Of a DNA stretch of 64,000 nucleotides, positions 35,296-43,577 are shown piece after piece. Position numbers and translations under genes: made by a program. This stretch comes from Pseudonocardia sp. Lineage in GTDB: Bacteria > Actinomycetota > Actinomycetes > Mycobacteriales > Pseudonocardiaceae. The notes beneath the pieces are model-generated. The model was not told where the DNA came from and did not search any database. It saw nothing but the letters and a program-made list of their open reading frames with translations. Position 1 is the first letter of the stretch. Every line of letters begins with the position of its first letter. The stretch is from assembly GCA_019244295.1 (NCBI GenBank), contig JAFASX010000144.1, forward strand, positions 1 to 64,000, given 5' to 3'.

Positions 35296-36540
35296 TCGCT
35301 CCGCACGATCATCCGGTTGCAGTCGGGGGCCCAATCCCGCCGCGGCGCGCAGGGACGGGGCCAGGTCCGTGCTTTCCCAGGGGAAGTCGGAGTCGTTGCG
35401 ACCGAAGTGGCCGTACGCGGCGGTCTGGCGGTAGATCGGCCGATGCAACCGAAGGCGGCGACGGAACGCGGCTGGCCGCATATCGAAGTACTCGTCGACC
35501 AGCTTGCGGATCATAGTCAGCGGAACGTGTTCAGTGTGGTACGTCTCGATCAGCAACGACAGCGGTCGAGCCACCCCGATCGCGTAGGCCACCTGTACCT
35601 CGACCTTATCCGCCAGGCCGGCTGCCACGATGTTCTTGGCTAGGTACCGGGCAGCGTAGGCGGCGGAGCGGTCCACCTTGGACGGATCCTTGCCGGAGAA
35701 CGCACCGCCGCCGTGCCGGGCGAACCCGCCATAGGTGTCCACGATAATCTTGCGGCCGGTCAGGCCGGTATCACCCACCGGTCCGCCGATAACAAAACGG
35801 CCGGTCGGGTTAACGTAGAAACTCTCCCGCAGCTCGTCGGCGGAATAGAGGTCAGCGGGCAACATCGGCACCACTACATGTCGCCACAGATCCTCGCGGA
35901 TCTGCTCGTTGGTGGCGTGCTCGGCGTGTTGGGCGGAGATCAGCACCTTCCCCACCGACACTGGCCGATTGTCCCGATAAAGCACGGTGACCTGGGTCTT
36001 GCCATCAGGGCGCAGATATTCCAGTGTGCCGTCCTTACGCACCTCAGACAGCCGTCGTGATAGCCGGTGGGCCAGCGCGATCGGCAATGGCATCAGCTCG
36101 GGTGTTTCGTTGGTGGCAAAGCCGAACATCATGCCCTGGTCACCTGCCCCAACGCTATCCAACTCGTCATCCGACAGCTGACCCCGCCGTTCCTGGGATA
36201 TGTCCACCCCCTGAGCGATATCAGGGGACTGCTTGTCCAGCGCGATCATCACCGCGCAGTGGTTGCCGTCGAACCCGAACTCGCCCCGGTCGTAGCCAAT
36301 CTCACAGATGGTGCGTCGCACGACATCGGCGAACTCGATGGTGGCCGTCGTGGTAATCTCGCCCGCAACCACAACAAGCCCGGTGGTGATCAGGGTCTCG
36401 CAGGCCACCCGGGAGTTCGGGTCGCCGGCCAGCGCGGCGTCCAGGATGGCGTCCGAGATCTGGTCAGCGATCTTGTCCGGATGTCCCTCGGTCACCGACT
36501 CCGAGGTGAACAGGTACTCGTTCTCAGCCAGCGGGATCAT
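35263..36540 (-). CDS. metK: S-adenosylmethionine synthetase
   Basis: A 425-residue enzyme making S-adenosylmethionine from methionine and ATP. Signatures include [24 protein letters not shown] near the N-terminus, [15 protein letters not shown] (adenine/methionine loop), and [32 protein letters not shown] (phosphate loop). The usual end of the family, PWESTD...LRAAAGL, is followed here by about 22 extra residues rich in Arg, perhaps from a lost stop codon. The gene follows metF and a metE-like remnant in the same direction, so the cluster serves the methionine cycle. Confidence 0.96.
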   Translation of the reverse strand: MIPLAENEYLFTSESVTEGHPDKIADQISDAILDAALAGDPNSRVACETLITTGLVVVAGEITTTATIEFADVVRRTICEIGYDRGEFGFDGNHCAVMIALDKQSPDIAQGVDISQERRGQLSDDELDSVGAGDQGMMFGFATNETPELMPLPIALAHRLSRRLSEVRKDGTLEYLRPDGKTQVTVLYRDNRPVSVGKVLISAQHAEHATNEQIREDLWRHVVVPMLPADLYSADELRESFYVNPTGRFVIGGPVGDTGLTGRKIIVDTYGGFARHGGGAFSGKDPSKVDRSAAYAARYLAKNIVAAGLADKVEVQVAYAIGVARPLSLLIETYHTEHVPLTMIRKLVDEYFDMRPAAFRRRLRLHRPIYRQTAAYGHFGRNDSDFPWESTDLAPSLRAAAGLGPRLQPDDRAERSARRPAVPSA

Positions 36541-36930
36541 GAGGCTCCTCGGTGTTCGGGTCGTCGGGAACAGGCTTGGAAGCAGGCAAGTCGCTCAACT
36601 CGGCGCGGACTTCCTTGGTAGCGGTTGCCATCGCATGCAGCTTGGCACGAGCGACCGCCGCCGGCAGGTGACGAAGGCCGCAGTCTGGATCGATCACCAG
36701 TCGTTCGGCCGGCAGCATGCCCAACGCCCGCGGTTCCCAACTAGCCGGCACGTCCTTGGTGACGATGTTGATCGCCGCAATCGCCAACTCGACGGCCTCG
36801 GGGTAGCCGGCGGCCCTGGCCCACAGGCGGGCAGTGGGTGGGTAACCACGATGTTGAGGTAGTCGAGAACCCCCAGTTCTTGCCGCGCAGCTTGGCGATC
36901 GGCCGACGCACCTCAACCAGCACGGCTCAT
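36524..36930 (-). pseudogene. Remnant of a MetE-like (core cobalamin-independent) methionine synthase gene
   Basis: Between metF and metK an open frame ends with AIAAINIVTKDVPASWEP and LVIDPDCGLRHLPAAVARAK, the C-terminal zinc-site region (PDCGL) of MetE-type methyltransferases of the short, core kind. The beginning lies in another frame: an ATG overlapping the metF stop soon meets a stop, and VLVEVRRPIAKLRGK reads in a third frame. Only about 130 codons remain of an expected 330 or more. The ATGA overlap with metF suggests a once-intact operon metF-metE-like-metK. The last bases overlap the metK start. Confidence 0.65.
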
Positions 36931-37880
36931 CGCCTCCCCGCGCTTCGCGCCCCGTCGGTGGTGGTCGCACCGATCAGCCTCGGCCCGAGCCCCGCACGGC
37001 GCAGGATCTCGGGCACTCCGCGCTCGTAGCCGAACGCCATCACATGCACGCCGGCCACCCCGGGGATTTCTCGGAGCCGCCGCACGGTCTCCACACAGAT
37101 ATCCATGCCCTCGCTCGCGACCCGTTCCGCCGGGACGCCACGCAGCCGCCGGTCCACCTCCTCGGGCACGTGGACCCCGGGTATCCGATGCCGCAGATGC
37201 TCAAGCGCGCGTAGCGAGCGGATCGGACCCACCCCGGCCAGCACCGCGCAGCGGGTGTCTAGCCCGAGGTCGCGCACCCGGGCCATCCAGCGCTCGAACA
37301 TCGGCAGATCGAACACGAACTGGGTCTGCACGAACTCCGCGCCGGCGGCGACCTTCTTACCCAGCCGGGCGGCGCGAAACGCCGTGGGAGGAGCGAACGG
37401 GTTTTCCACCGCCCCAATGAGCCAGTCCGGGCGGGGTTTCACCACTCGGCCGGACAGCAGCCGGCCGTGCTCTCGCAGCGTCCGGGCGGCCCAGACCAGC
37501 TGCACACCATCCAGGTCGAACACGGCCTTGGCGTCTGGCTGGTCACCAAAGCAGGGATGGTCACCGGTCAGCAACAATACGTTCGGAATACCCAGCGCGG
37601 CCGCTCCGAGCAGATCCGACTGCAGCCCGATTCGGTTGCGGTCTCGGCAGGTCAGCTGCATCACAGGTTCGATCCCGGCATTCATGGCGAGCACGCTGCC
37701 GGCCATGCTGCTGATCCGGACGTGCGCGCTCGGGTTGTCGGTGATGTTCGCCGCGTCGACCCACCCGCGCAGCAGCCGCGCGCTGCGTCCGATGGCGTCA
37801 CGGTCAGCGCCCCGAGGCGGCTCGATCTCCGCGGTGACCACAAACCGACCCGCTCGCAGTGCCTCACGCAATCCGGTCAT
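36927..37880 (-). CDS. metF: Methylenetetrahydrofolate reductase-family protein
   Basis: A 317-residue TIM-barrel flavoenzyme of the MTHFR family, which reduces methylene- to methyl-tetrahydrofolate for methionine synthesis. Visible blocks are VTAEIEPPRGADRDAIGRSARLLRG, VMQLTCRDRNRIGLQSDLLGAAALGIPNVLLLTGDHP (the folate/FAD segment) and GAEFVQTQFVFDLPMFERWM. It is of the divergent actinobacterial type, not the classic E. coli form, so the reductant may differ. ATG 37880 (MTGLREALRAG) is the conserved start; the track begins 11 codons earlier. Its stop overlaps the start of the metE-like remnant. Confidence 0.88.
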   Translation of the reverse strand: MTGLREALRAGRFVVTAEIEPPRGADRDAIGRSARLLRGWVDAANITDNPSAHVRISSMAGSVLAMNAGIEPVMQLTCRDRNRIGLQSDLLGAAALGIPNVLLLTGDHPCFGDQPDAKAVFDLDGVQLVWAARTLREHGRLLSGRVVKPRPDWLIGAVENPFAPPTAFRAARLGKKVAAGAEFVQTQFVFDLPMFERWMARVRDLGLDTRCAVLAGVGPIRSLRALEHLRHRIPGVHVPEEVDRRLRGVPAERVASEGMDICVETVRRLREIPGVAGVHVMAFGYERGVPEILRRAGLGPRLIGATTTDGARSAGRR

Positions 37881-37985
37881 AATGGCGTTTGCCCCACGGC
37901 AGCCTCGCCACATCCACCAGAGCCGAGCTCGTCATACACCGCCATCTAGGGTCTGAAGATCCGCCGCCGTTGTGTTTAGCGCCGC

Positions 37986-39431
37986 TTAAAACAATCCGGC
38001 TAACCACTTGGTAAACCGATTCCAGGCTTTCGCGACGTCGTCCAGCACGGCCGTGGAGATCTCGGACGAATCCGGAAGATCAGGCAGGCCGCCAGAAGGG
38101 CTGACACTCGGGGTGGTGGTCCTTCCACCGGAAGGTGCCGTGGCGCGGGCAGTTGGCGTCGTCCGGCGTGTACTGGACGGACTACCGGTATCGCTGGATC
38201 CGGTGTTCAGTGTCCCGCTGTCCGAGGTAGCGGTGCTGGATGTTCCGACGCTAGATGCACCCGAAGGGGCCGAGACTGTCGGCTTGGTCGAGCTCGACGA
38301 GTCGTCGCTGCTGACGAAAGCGGTAAAGCCGATGAGTGCGGCCAGAGCTAGCATGCCGAGGGCGATCACCAGAATGTGACTCATCGTCGTGCGGGACGCC
38401 GGCTCAGGATCGGGGATGGCCAACGGGATCGGGTCGACTCTCGGCGGCAAGTCGTGCCTAGGCAGGTCAGCTTGCCGCAACAGCGATGCTGAGTGCGCCG
38501 CCGTCGGCCTCGACCTCGGGTCTGGGTCGGTCATCGCCAGCAACGCCTGTCGGAGACCCTCAGGTAGGTCAGCGGGCACAGCGGGACGGCGAGTCAGCCG
38601 CTCGGCGGCGACATCCGGCCCGCCGCCCGGATACTCCACCGGACCGGTCACCGCTTCCAGCAGCACCAGGCCCAGCGCATACACATCAGCCGGTGGGCCT
38701 ACCCAGTCACCGCGTACCTGCTCCGGGGACAGGTGCGCGAGGGAGCCTAGATCATGGTCAGGACTGTGGGGACGAACGTTGCCGAAGTCAGTCAACCGCA
38801 CTCGGCCATCGCTACCGACTAGCACATTCGACGGCTTGAGGTTGCGGTGCACCACGTGTTGCTGATGCAGTTGGCCGAGTATGTCGCAGAGCGCGGCGCC
38901 GATGCGAACCACCTCGTCCAGCGGTAGTTGTTCTTGGCGGGTGAACTCAGCCAACGTCCAACCATTCACCGACTCCGTGACCAGGTAAGGCTGATCAGCC
39001 TCTACCCCACAGTCGTAGACCGCCACCACGCCCGGCTGGCTCAGCTTAGCCAGCATGCGCGCTTCTTCTTGAAATTGGCGCAATCCCTGCCGATCAGCGC
39101 CGGGACCGAACAGCTTGACCGTCGCCGGCCGGTTGAGCTGGAGGTCGGTGGCTCGGTGCACCTCCGACATTGCCCCGGTGCCGAGCAGCCCCTCCAGCCG
39201 ATATCGCCCATCGAGCACCCGACCGGTCACCAAATCGCCTGGTGTGACAGCGGCACGCATATCGGCAGGATGCCCGACAATGGGGGCGATGATCTGAGTG
39301 GCATCCAGGTCATCAGGGCGCTGAACGTGCCGTCGACCGCCCGGCGACCGCGCCGCGACATATCCGGAGCGATCCACATATCCGGGCCGATCCGCGCGGC
39401 GGCCATCGTTGCGGCCGTTAACCTGCTGCAC
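37986..39431 (-). CDS. Ser/Thr kinase-like membrane protein with HRN in place of HRD
   Basis: A 481-residue protein of the bacterial PknB-type layout. The kinase fold spans about residues 75-330: glycine loop GTGAMSEVHRA, lysine in ATVKLFG, catalytic loop VVHRNLKPSNVLV, DFG in LTDFGNV, and SPEQ in place of APE. The catalytic Asp of HRD is Asn197, which in typical kinases abolishes phosphotransfer, so this is a probable pseudokinase or a kinase using an unusual mechanism. One membrane helix follows (ILVIALGMLALAALIGFTAFV), then a Ser/Thr/Pro-rich outer tail ending in a short hydrophobic helix (WNRFTKWLAGLF). Start is a GTG; a later start near 39260 is possible. Confidence 0.9.
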   Translation of the reverse strand: MQQVNGRNDGRRADRPGYVDRSGYVAARSPGGRRHVQRPDDLDATQIIAPIVGHPADMRAAVTPGDLVTGRVLDGRYRLEGLLGTGAMSEVHRATDLQLNRPATVKLFGPGADRQGLRQFQEEARMLAKLSQPGVVAVYDCGVEADQPYLVTESVNGWTLAEFTRQEQLPLDEVVRIGAALCDILGQLHQQHVVHRNLKPSNVLVGSDGRVRLTDFGNVRPHSPDHDLGSLAHLSPEQVRGDWVGPPADVYALGLVLLEAVTGPVEYPGGGPDVAAERLTRRPAVPADLPEGLRQALLAMTDPDPRSRPTAAHSASLLRQADLPRHDLPPRVDPIPLAIPDPEPASRTTMSHILVIALGMLALAALIGFTAFVSSDDSSSSTKPTVSAPSGASSVGTSSTATSDSGTLNTGSSDTGSPSSTRRTTPTARATAPSGGRTTTPSVSPSGGLPDLPDSSEISTAVLDDVAKAWNRFTKWLAGLF

Positions 39432-39600
39432 GGAAACCTCCCGACATCCGACCTACATCCGAGGCGGGGCCGCTCCCCGTCGCGTTGCCGGTGACCGTAC
39501 CCCAACGAAGTACCGCCCCTCGGCCCTGCATGGCCCGAGCGTAGGGTGTGCGAGCCCGTCTCAGAGAGGGTGGGACTATTCCTCGGAATTCGGCGGGGCG

Positions 39601-40911
39601 ATGATCGGAACGGGTGAGACGATGGGATCAGCGGGCGACCGGGGTGGCCCACGCAAGCACAGTGCGCGGGCGGGCAAACCGGGCCGGTCCACCCTACGGC
39701 CGGCGATCCTCATCTCGGGCTCACCGGCCGGGCTAGCCGTCATCCGAGGCCTGGGCCAAATGGGCGTGCCAGTCGTGGTGCTGCGCTACGACAAGCGCGA
39801 CATGGGCCATGTCTCCAAGTACGTCACCGAAGTGCACCGGATCCCGTTCCCGGACAACGATCCGCAGCAGGTGCTCCAGACGTTGCGGTGGATGTCGGCT
39901 CGACACCCCGGCGCGCTGCTCATGTCAGCCAGCGATCCCGCGATTGCGCTGCTCGCCCAGCACCAGTACAAGCTCGCCGAGCTGGGGTTCACGGTGGCCA
40001 CCAGCTCGGAGAAGGCCGCGATGACGTTCCTGGACAAGACCGCGACCTATGCACTGGCCAGAGCGGTCGGTGTGGATATCCCGATCACGGTGACTTTGGA
40101 CACTGAGGACGATATCGCCCGATATGCCGAAGTCGCCGCGTTTCCCGCCGTGCTCAAGCCCGCCTTGAGCCATCGGTATCAGCTTGCCTTCGGCCGGAAA
40201 TGGACCAGAGTCGACAACCTCGACGCCGCGGTCCGTGAGTTCGCGCTGGCCCGCGCGGCGGGGATAACGGTCAACCTGCAGGAGTTCATTCCCGGCGACG
40301 AGCTCTGCGGAGCGAATTACAATTCTTATTTCTGCTTAGGCGATGCGCAGGTCGAGTTCACCGCTCGAAAGATTCGCAACTCCCCCCCGGAGACGGGCTC
40401 GCCCTGCGCAGCGGTCAGCCAGCACATCCCCGAGGTGATAGAACCCGGGCGGCGGTTGCTCGCGGCAGCCGACTTCCGAGGGTTCTCCTGCATTGAATTC
40501 AAACGCGACTCCCGCGATGGCGTATACAAACTCATTGAGGTAAACGGGCGGCACAATCTTTCGGGCATGCTTGCTCTTCGCTGCGGGATCAACTTTCCGT
40601 GGATTCATTACCAACATTTGATGCTCGGCCGGCTTCCGCACCACGTGGATTTCGAAAAGGGCGTGCACTGGGTTGACATCACCCGCGACATGAAGACACT
40701 TCGATATTACCGACAAGTACCAGGATACTCCGCCGTCCGCTTTGCTCAGCCTTATCTTTCTCGTCATGTATTCGCTGTCCTCTCCGGTCGGGATCCGAAG
40801 CCGGCGATCGCCAGGGCGCGGGACACCCTCCGGGTGATCACCACTGGGCACCGGATCGGGAACTTCTTCCCGCCTCAGGAGGCGGCCAGCCCCGGCACCA
40901 CCACCTGGTAG
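39601..40911 (+). CDS. ATP-grasp domain carboxylate-amine ligase-like protein
   Basis: A 436-residue ATP-grasp enzyme. The front is a Rossmann-like domain (PAILISGSPAGLAVIRGLGQMGVPVVVLRYDKRDMGHVSKYV); the ATP-grasp core has FPAVLKPALSHRY, the FIPGDELCG loop and the metal-binding end FSCIEFKRDSRDGVYKLIEVNGRHNLS. Such proteins form amide or ester bonds on a carboxylate and often modify surface glycans. It starts a three-gene run with a sugar-nucleotide dehydrogenase and a glycosyltransferase, 22 bases before the next. ATG 39601 is used; 39622, closer to a GGTGAG, is possible. Confidence 0.85.
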   Translation: MIGTGETMGSAGDRGGPRKHSARAGKPGRSTLRPAILISGSPAGLAVIRGLGQMGVPVVVLRYDKRDMGHVSKYVTEVHRIPFPDNDPQQVLQTLRWMSARHPGALLMSASDPAIALLAQHQYKLAELGFTVATSSEKAAMTFLDKTATYALARAVGVDIPITVTLDTEDDIARYAEVAAFPAVLKPALSHRYQLAFGRKWTRVDNLDAAVREFALARAAGITVNLQEFIPGDELCGANYNSYFCLGDAQVEFTARKIRNSPPETGSPCAAVSQHIPEVIEPGRRLLAAADFRGFSCIEFKRDSRDGVYKLIEVNGRHNLSGMLALRCGINFPWIHYQHLMLGRLPHHVDFEKGVHWVDITRDMKTLRYYRQVPGYSAVRFAQPYLSRHVFAVLSGRDPKPAIARARDTLRVITTGHRIGNFFPPQEAASPGTTTW

Positions 40912-40933
40912 CTTGCGAGCTGGGTGAGACAAG

Positions 40934-42259
40934 ATGAAAATCAGTGTGCTCGGGCTCGGATACGTTGGCAGCGCGTCGGCGGCATGTCTGGCCGCGCGTG
41001 GACACGACGTGGTGGGCGTCGACATCAACGAAGACAAAGTGCGCTTGATCGCCGACGGCCGTTCGCCGGTCGTCGAGGATCAGTTGGAGCAGCTGGTCGC
41101 CGACGGTGTGACGGCGGGTCGGCTGACCGCGACCACCGATCTGGCTAGCGCGGTGACGACGACGGAAATATCACTCGTGTGCGTCGGCACACCGTCGGAG
41201 CCGAACGGCGGGTTGTCAACCGTCTATCTCGAGCGGGTCTCGCGGGAAATCGGCCTGGCTCTGCGCGCCGCGTCGGGGCGACACACCGTGGTGTTTCGAA
41301 GTACCATGCTCCCAGGAACTTGCGAAAATCTACTGATACCACTGCTGATGCAACATTCTCAGATGCGTGCGGGGGCTGACTTCGGCGTCGCGGTCAACCC
41401 GGAATTCTTGCGCGAGGGGTCTAGCGTCCAGGACTTCCACGATCCGCCCAAGACGGTCTGCGGCGAGTTAGACCCGGCGAGCGGCGACCCGGTGGTGGCC
41501 CTCTATGCCGGCCTGCCGGGTCCGGTGTTCCGGGTCCCGCTGCGAGTCGCGGAGATGACCAAGTACGTGGATAACTCGTTCCACGCGCTCAAGGTAGGGT
41601 TCGCCAACGAGATCGGCGCGATCTGCGCCGCGCTTGACCTCGACTCCCACGAAGTCATGGACATTTTCCTTGCCGACCGCAAGCTCAATGTGAGCCCGGC
41701 TTACCTGCGCCCCGGGTTCGCGTTCGGCGGGTCATGCCTGCCCAAGGACCTGCGAGGTTTGCTGCACCGGGCCCGACAGATCGATGTCAGTGTGCCGATA
41801 CTGGAGCATGTGCTGCCTTCCAACGAGACCCACCTGCGCCGGGCGGTGGCCCTGATCGAGTCCACCGGCCAGCGCCGAGTGGGCATCCTCGGGCTTTCCT
41901 TCAAGTCAGGTACCGATGACCTGCGGGAGAGTCCGCTCGTCGAGCTGGCCGAGCGGCTACTCGGCAAGGGTTACGAGCTGCGTATCTACGATCGCGAGGT
42001 CTCGTTGGCTCGGCTCATGGGCACCAATCTCGACTACGTGAGCACTCGGCTCGCGCACCTCGGCGAGTTACTCGCGGACTCGCCGGAGGAGGTAGTACGG
42101 CACGCCGAAGTCTGCGTGGTCGGCAACACCGACAGCGACGTCGTCAAGGCTGTGGAATCGTGCGCGGACGGCTCGGACATGACGATCGTCGATCTCGTGC
42201 GGCTTCCGGACGCCGCTCGTCGACGTGACCAGAAAGGATATCTGGGCCTTGGCTGGTAG
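40934..42259 (+). CDS. UDP-glucose/GDP-mannose dehydrogenase family protein (GDP-mannose type)
   Basis: A 441-residue NAD-dependent enzyme that oxidises the C6 hydroxyl of a nucleotide sugar twice to a uronic acid. MKISVLGLGYVGSASAACLAARGHDVVGVDI is the NAD-binding fold, AVNPEFLREGSSVQDF the linker, and FAFGGSCLPKDLRGL the active-site loop with the catalytic Cys. The FAFGGSCLPKDLR form is nearer GDP-mannose dehydrogenase (AlgD) than UDP-glucose dehydrogenase (GFGGSCFPKD). With the flanking ATP-grasp and glycosyltransferase genes it would supply a uronic acid to a surface polymer; the ATP-grasp enzyme might amidate the carboxylate. Confidence 0.9.
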   Translation: MKISVLGLGYVGSASAACLAARGHDVVGVDINEDKVRLIADGRSPVVEDQLEQLVADGVTAGRLTATTDLASAVTTTEISLVCVGTPSEPNGGLSTVYLERVSREIGLALRAASGRHTVVFRSTMLPGTCENLLIPLLMQHSQMRAGADFGVAVNPEFLREGSSVQDFHDPPKTVCGELDPASGDPVVALYAGLPGPVFRVPLRVAEMTKYVDNSFHALKVGFANEIGAICAALDLDSHEVMDIFLADRKLNVSPAYLRPGFAFGGSCLPKDLRGLLHRARQIDVSVPILEHVLPSNETHLRRAVALIESTGQRRVGILGLSFKSGTDDLRESPLVELAERLLGKGYELRIYDREVSLARLMGTNLDYVSTRLAHLGELLADSPEEVVRHAEVCVVGNTDSDVVKAVESCADGSDMTIVDLVRLPDAARRRDQKGYLGLGW

Positions 42260-43442
42260 GGTTTTGTTTCTCAACGAGAACGAATCTGTGCCTTTTGATA
42301 CCCGTGTGTGGCAGGAATGTCTCGCGCTCCGCGAGGATGGCTGGGATGTTCACGTGATCTGTCCGCTGGGGGATAAAGAAGATAGTGAGCTTGAGTCGCG
42401 TATCGACGGAATTTCCATATATCGGTATCCACTGCGCGCCGCCACCGGCGGGCCGTGGGGGTACGCCCGGGAGTACGGCCAGGCGCTCTTCCACACGTAC
42501 CGGCTGGCCCGCCGGATTCGGGACGTGGATGTGGTACACGCGAGCAATCCTCCTGACCTGATGTTTCTGGTAGCCATGGCGCTCAAACGTCGGGGAGCAC
42601 GGTTCATCTTCGACCATCACGACGTCGTTCCCGAGCTGTATCTCTCCCGTTTCAGTCGAGGTAAGGATTTGCTGTATCGAGGTGTCTGCTGGCTGGAGCG
42701 ACGTACCTTCGCAACGGCCGACGTGGTGATTGCCACCAACGAGAGCTACCGCGAAGTAGCGATCAAGCGAGGCCGGGTAGATCCGGAGCGTATCTTCGTG
42801 GTGCGCAACGCGCCCAGAGGCGATCGAGTCAAGGCGGTTATGGCCGACCAGTCGCTGGCCCGGGGCAAGCCGTACCTGCTGTGCTATCTAGGCACGATGG
42901 GTCCGCAAGACGGTGTCGACTACGCTATCCGAGCGCTGTCGCTGCTGCGTGACGATATCGGTCGACAAGACTGGCATGCGGCGTTCATTGGCGGGGGTGA
43001 CTGTGTCAGCGAACTACGGACGTTGACCACCAGGCTGGGCCTCGACTCGATGATCAGTTTCACCGGTCGTATCTGTGACGAAGAGCTGATGCGTTACCTC
43101 TCAACGGCGGATGTCTGCATGGCGCCAGACCCGCTCAACCCGTTGAACAACGTGTCTTCCATGACGAAGATCATTGAGTACATGACGGTGGGCAAGCCGA
43201 TCGTCTCGTTCGACCTTCGAGAAACGCGGTTCACCGCCGCCGACGCCGCTAGCTACGCGCAGCCGAACTCGGAGCTGGACTTCGCGCGGATGATCGCCGA
43301 GCTGCTTGACGACCCTGAGCGCAGGCGACGCATGGGACTGGCGGGACAAGCTCGGGCACAGGGCATGCTGTCGTGGGAGACTTCGCGTAGGTCATTGTTG
43401 GCGGCGTACCAAGAGGTCATGCGAACGGCCCCGGTGCCCTAG
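42225..43442 (+). CDS. Glycosyltransferase family 4
   Basis: A 405-residue GT-B enzyme. The N-terminal acceptor domain has FLNENESVPFDTRVWQECLALREDGWDVHVICP and a DHHDVVPELY segment; the donor domain has the typical LLCYLGTMGPQDGVDYAIRALSLL and MTKIIEYMTVGKPIVSFDLRETRF, with the EX7E-like acidic site. It begins with GTG 42225, overlapping the end of the dehydrogenase by 35 bases, so the two are co-translated; a later start at 42249 is possible. It probably adds a uronic acid or mannose-derived sugar to a cell-envelope glycan. Confidence 0.9.
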   Translation: MTRKDIWALAGRVLFLNENESVPFDTRVWQECLALREDGWDVHVICPLGDKEDSELESRIDGISIYRYPLRAATGGPWGYAREYGQALFHTYRLARRIRDVDVVHASNPPDLMFLVAMALKRRGARFIFDHHDVVPELYLSRFSRGKDLLYRGVCWLERRTFATADVVIATNESYREVAIKRGRVDPERIFVVRNAPRGDRVKAVMADQSLARGKPYLLCYLGTMGPQDGVDYAIRALSLLRDDIGRQDWHAAFIGGGDCVSELRTLTTRLGLDSMISFTGRICDEELMRYLSTADVCMAPDPLNPLNNVSSMTKIIEYMTVGKPIVSFDLRETRFTAADAASYAQPNSELDFARMIAELLDDPERRRRMGLAGQARAQGMLSWETSRRSLLAAYQEVMRTAPVP

Positions 43443-43577
43443 CGCGCGCACCGCCGCACCGCCGCCGCCACTTATACCTCCAGCGCACACCTACCCGGGA
43501 CTGGACATGTACGCCGTCGACCATCCGGTCACCGTGGACATCCACGCGATCAGCCTTTACGCCCTGGCTGACCGCAG

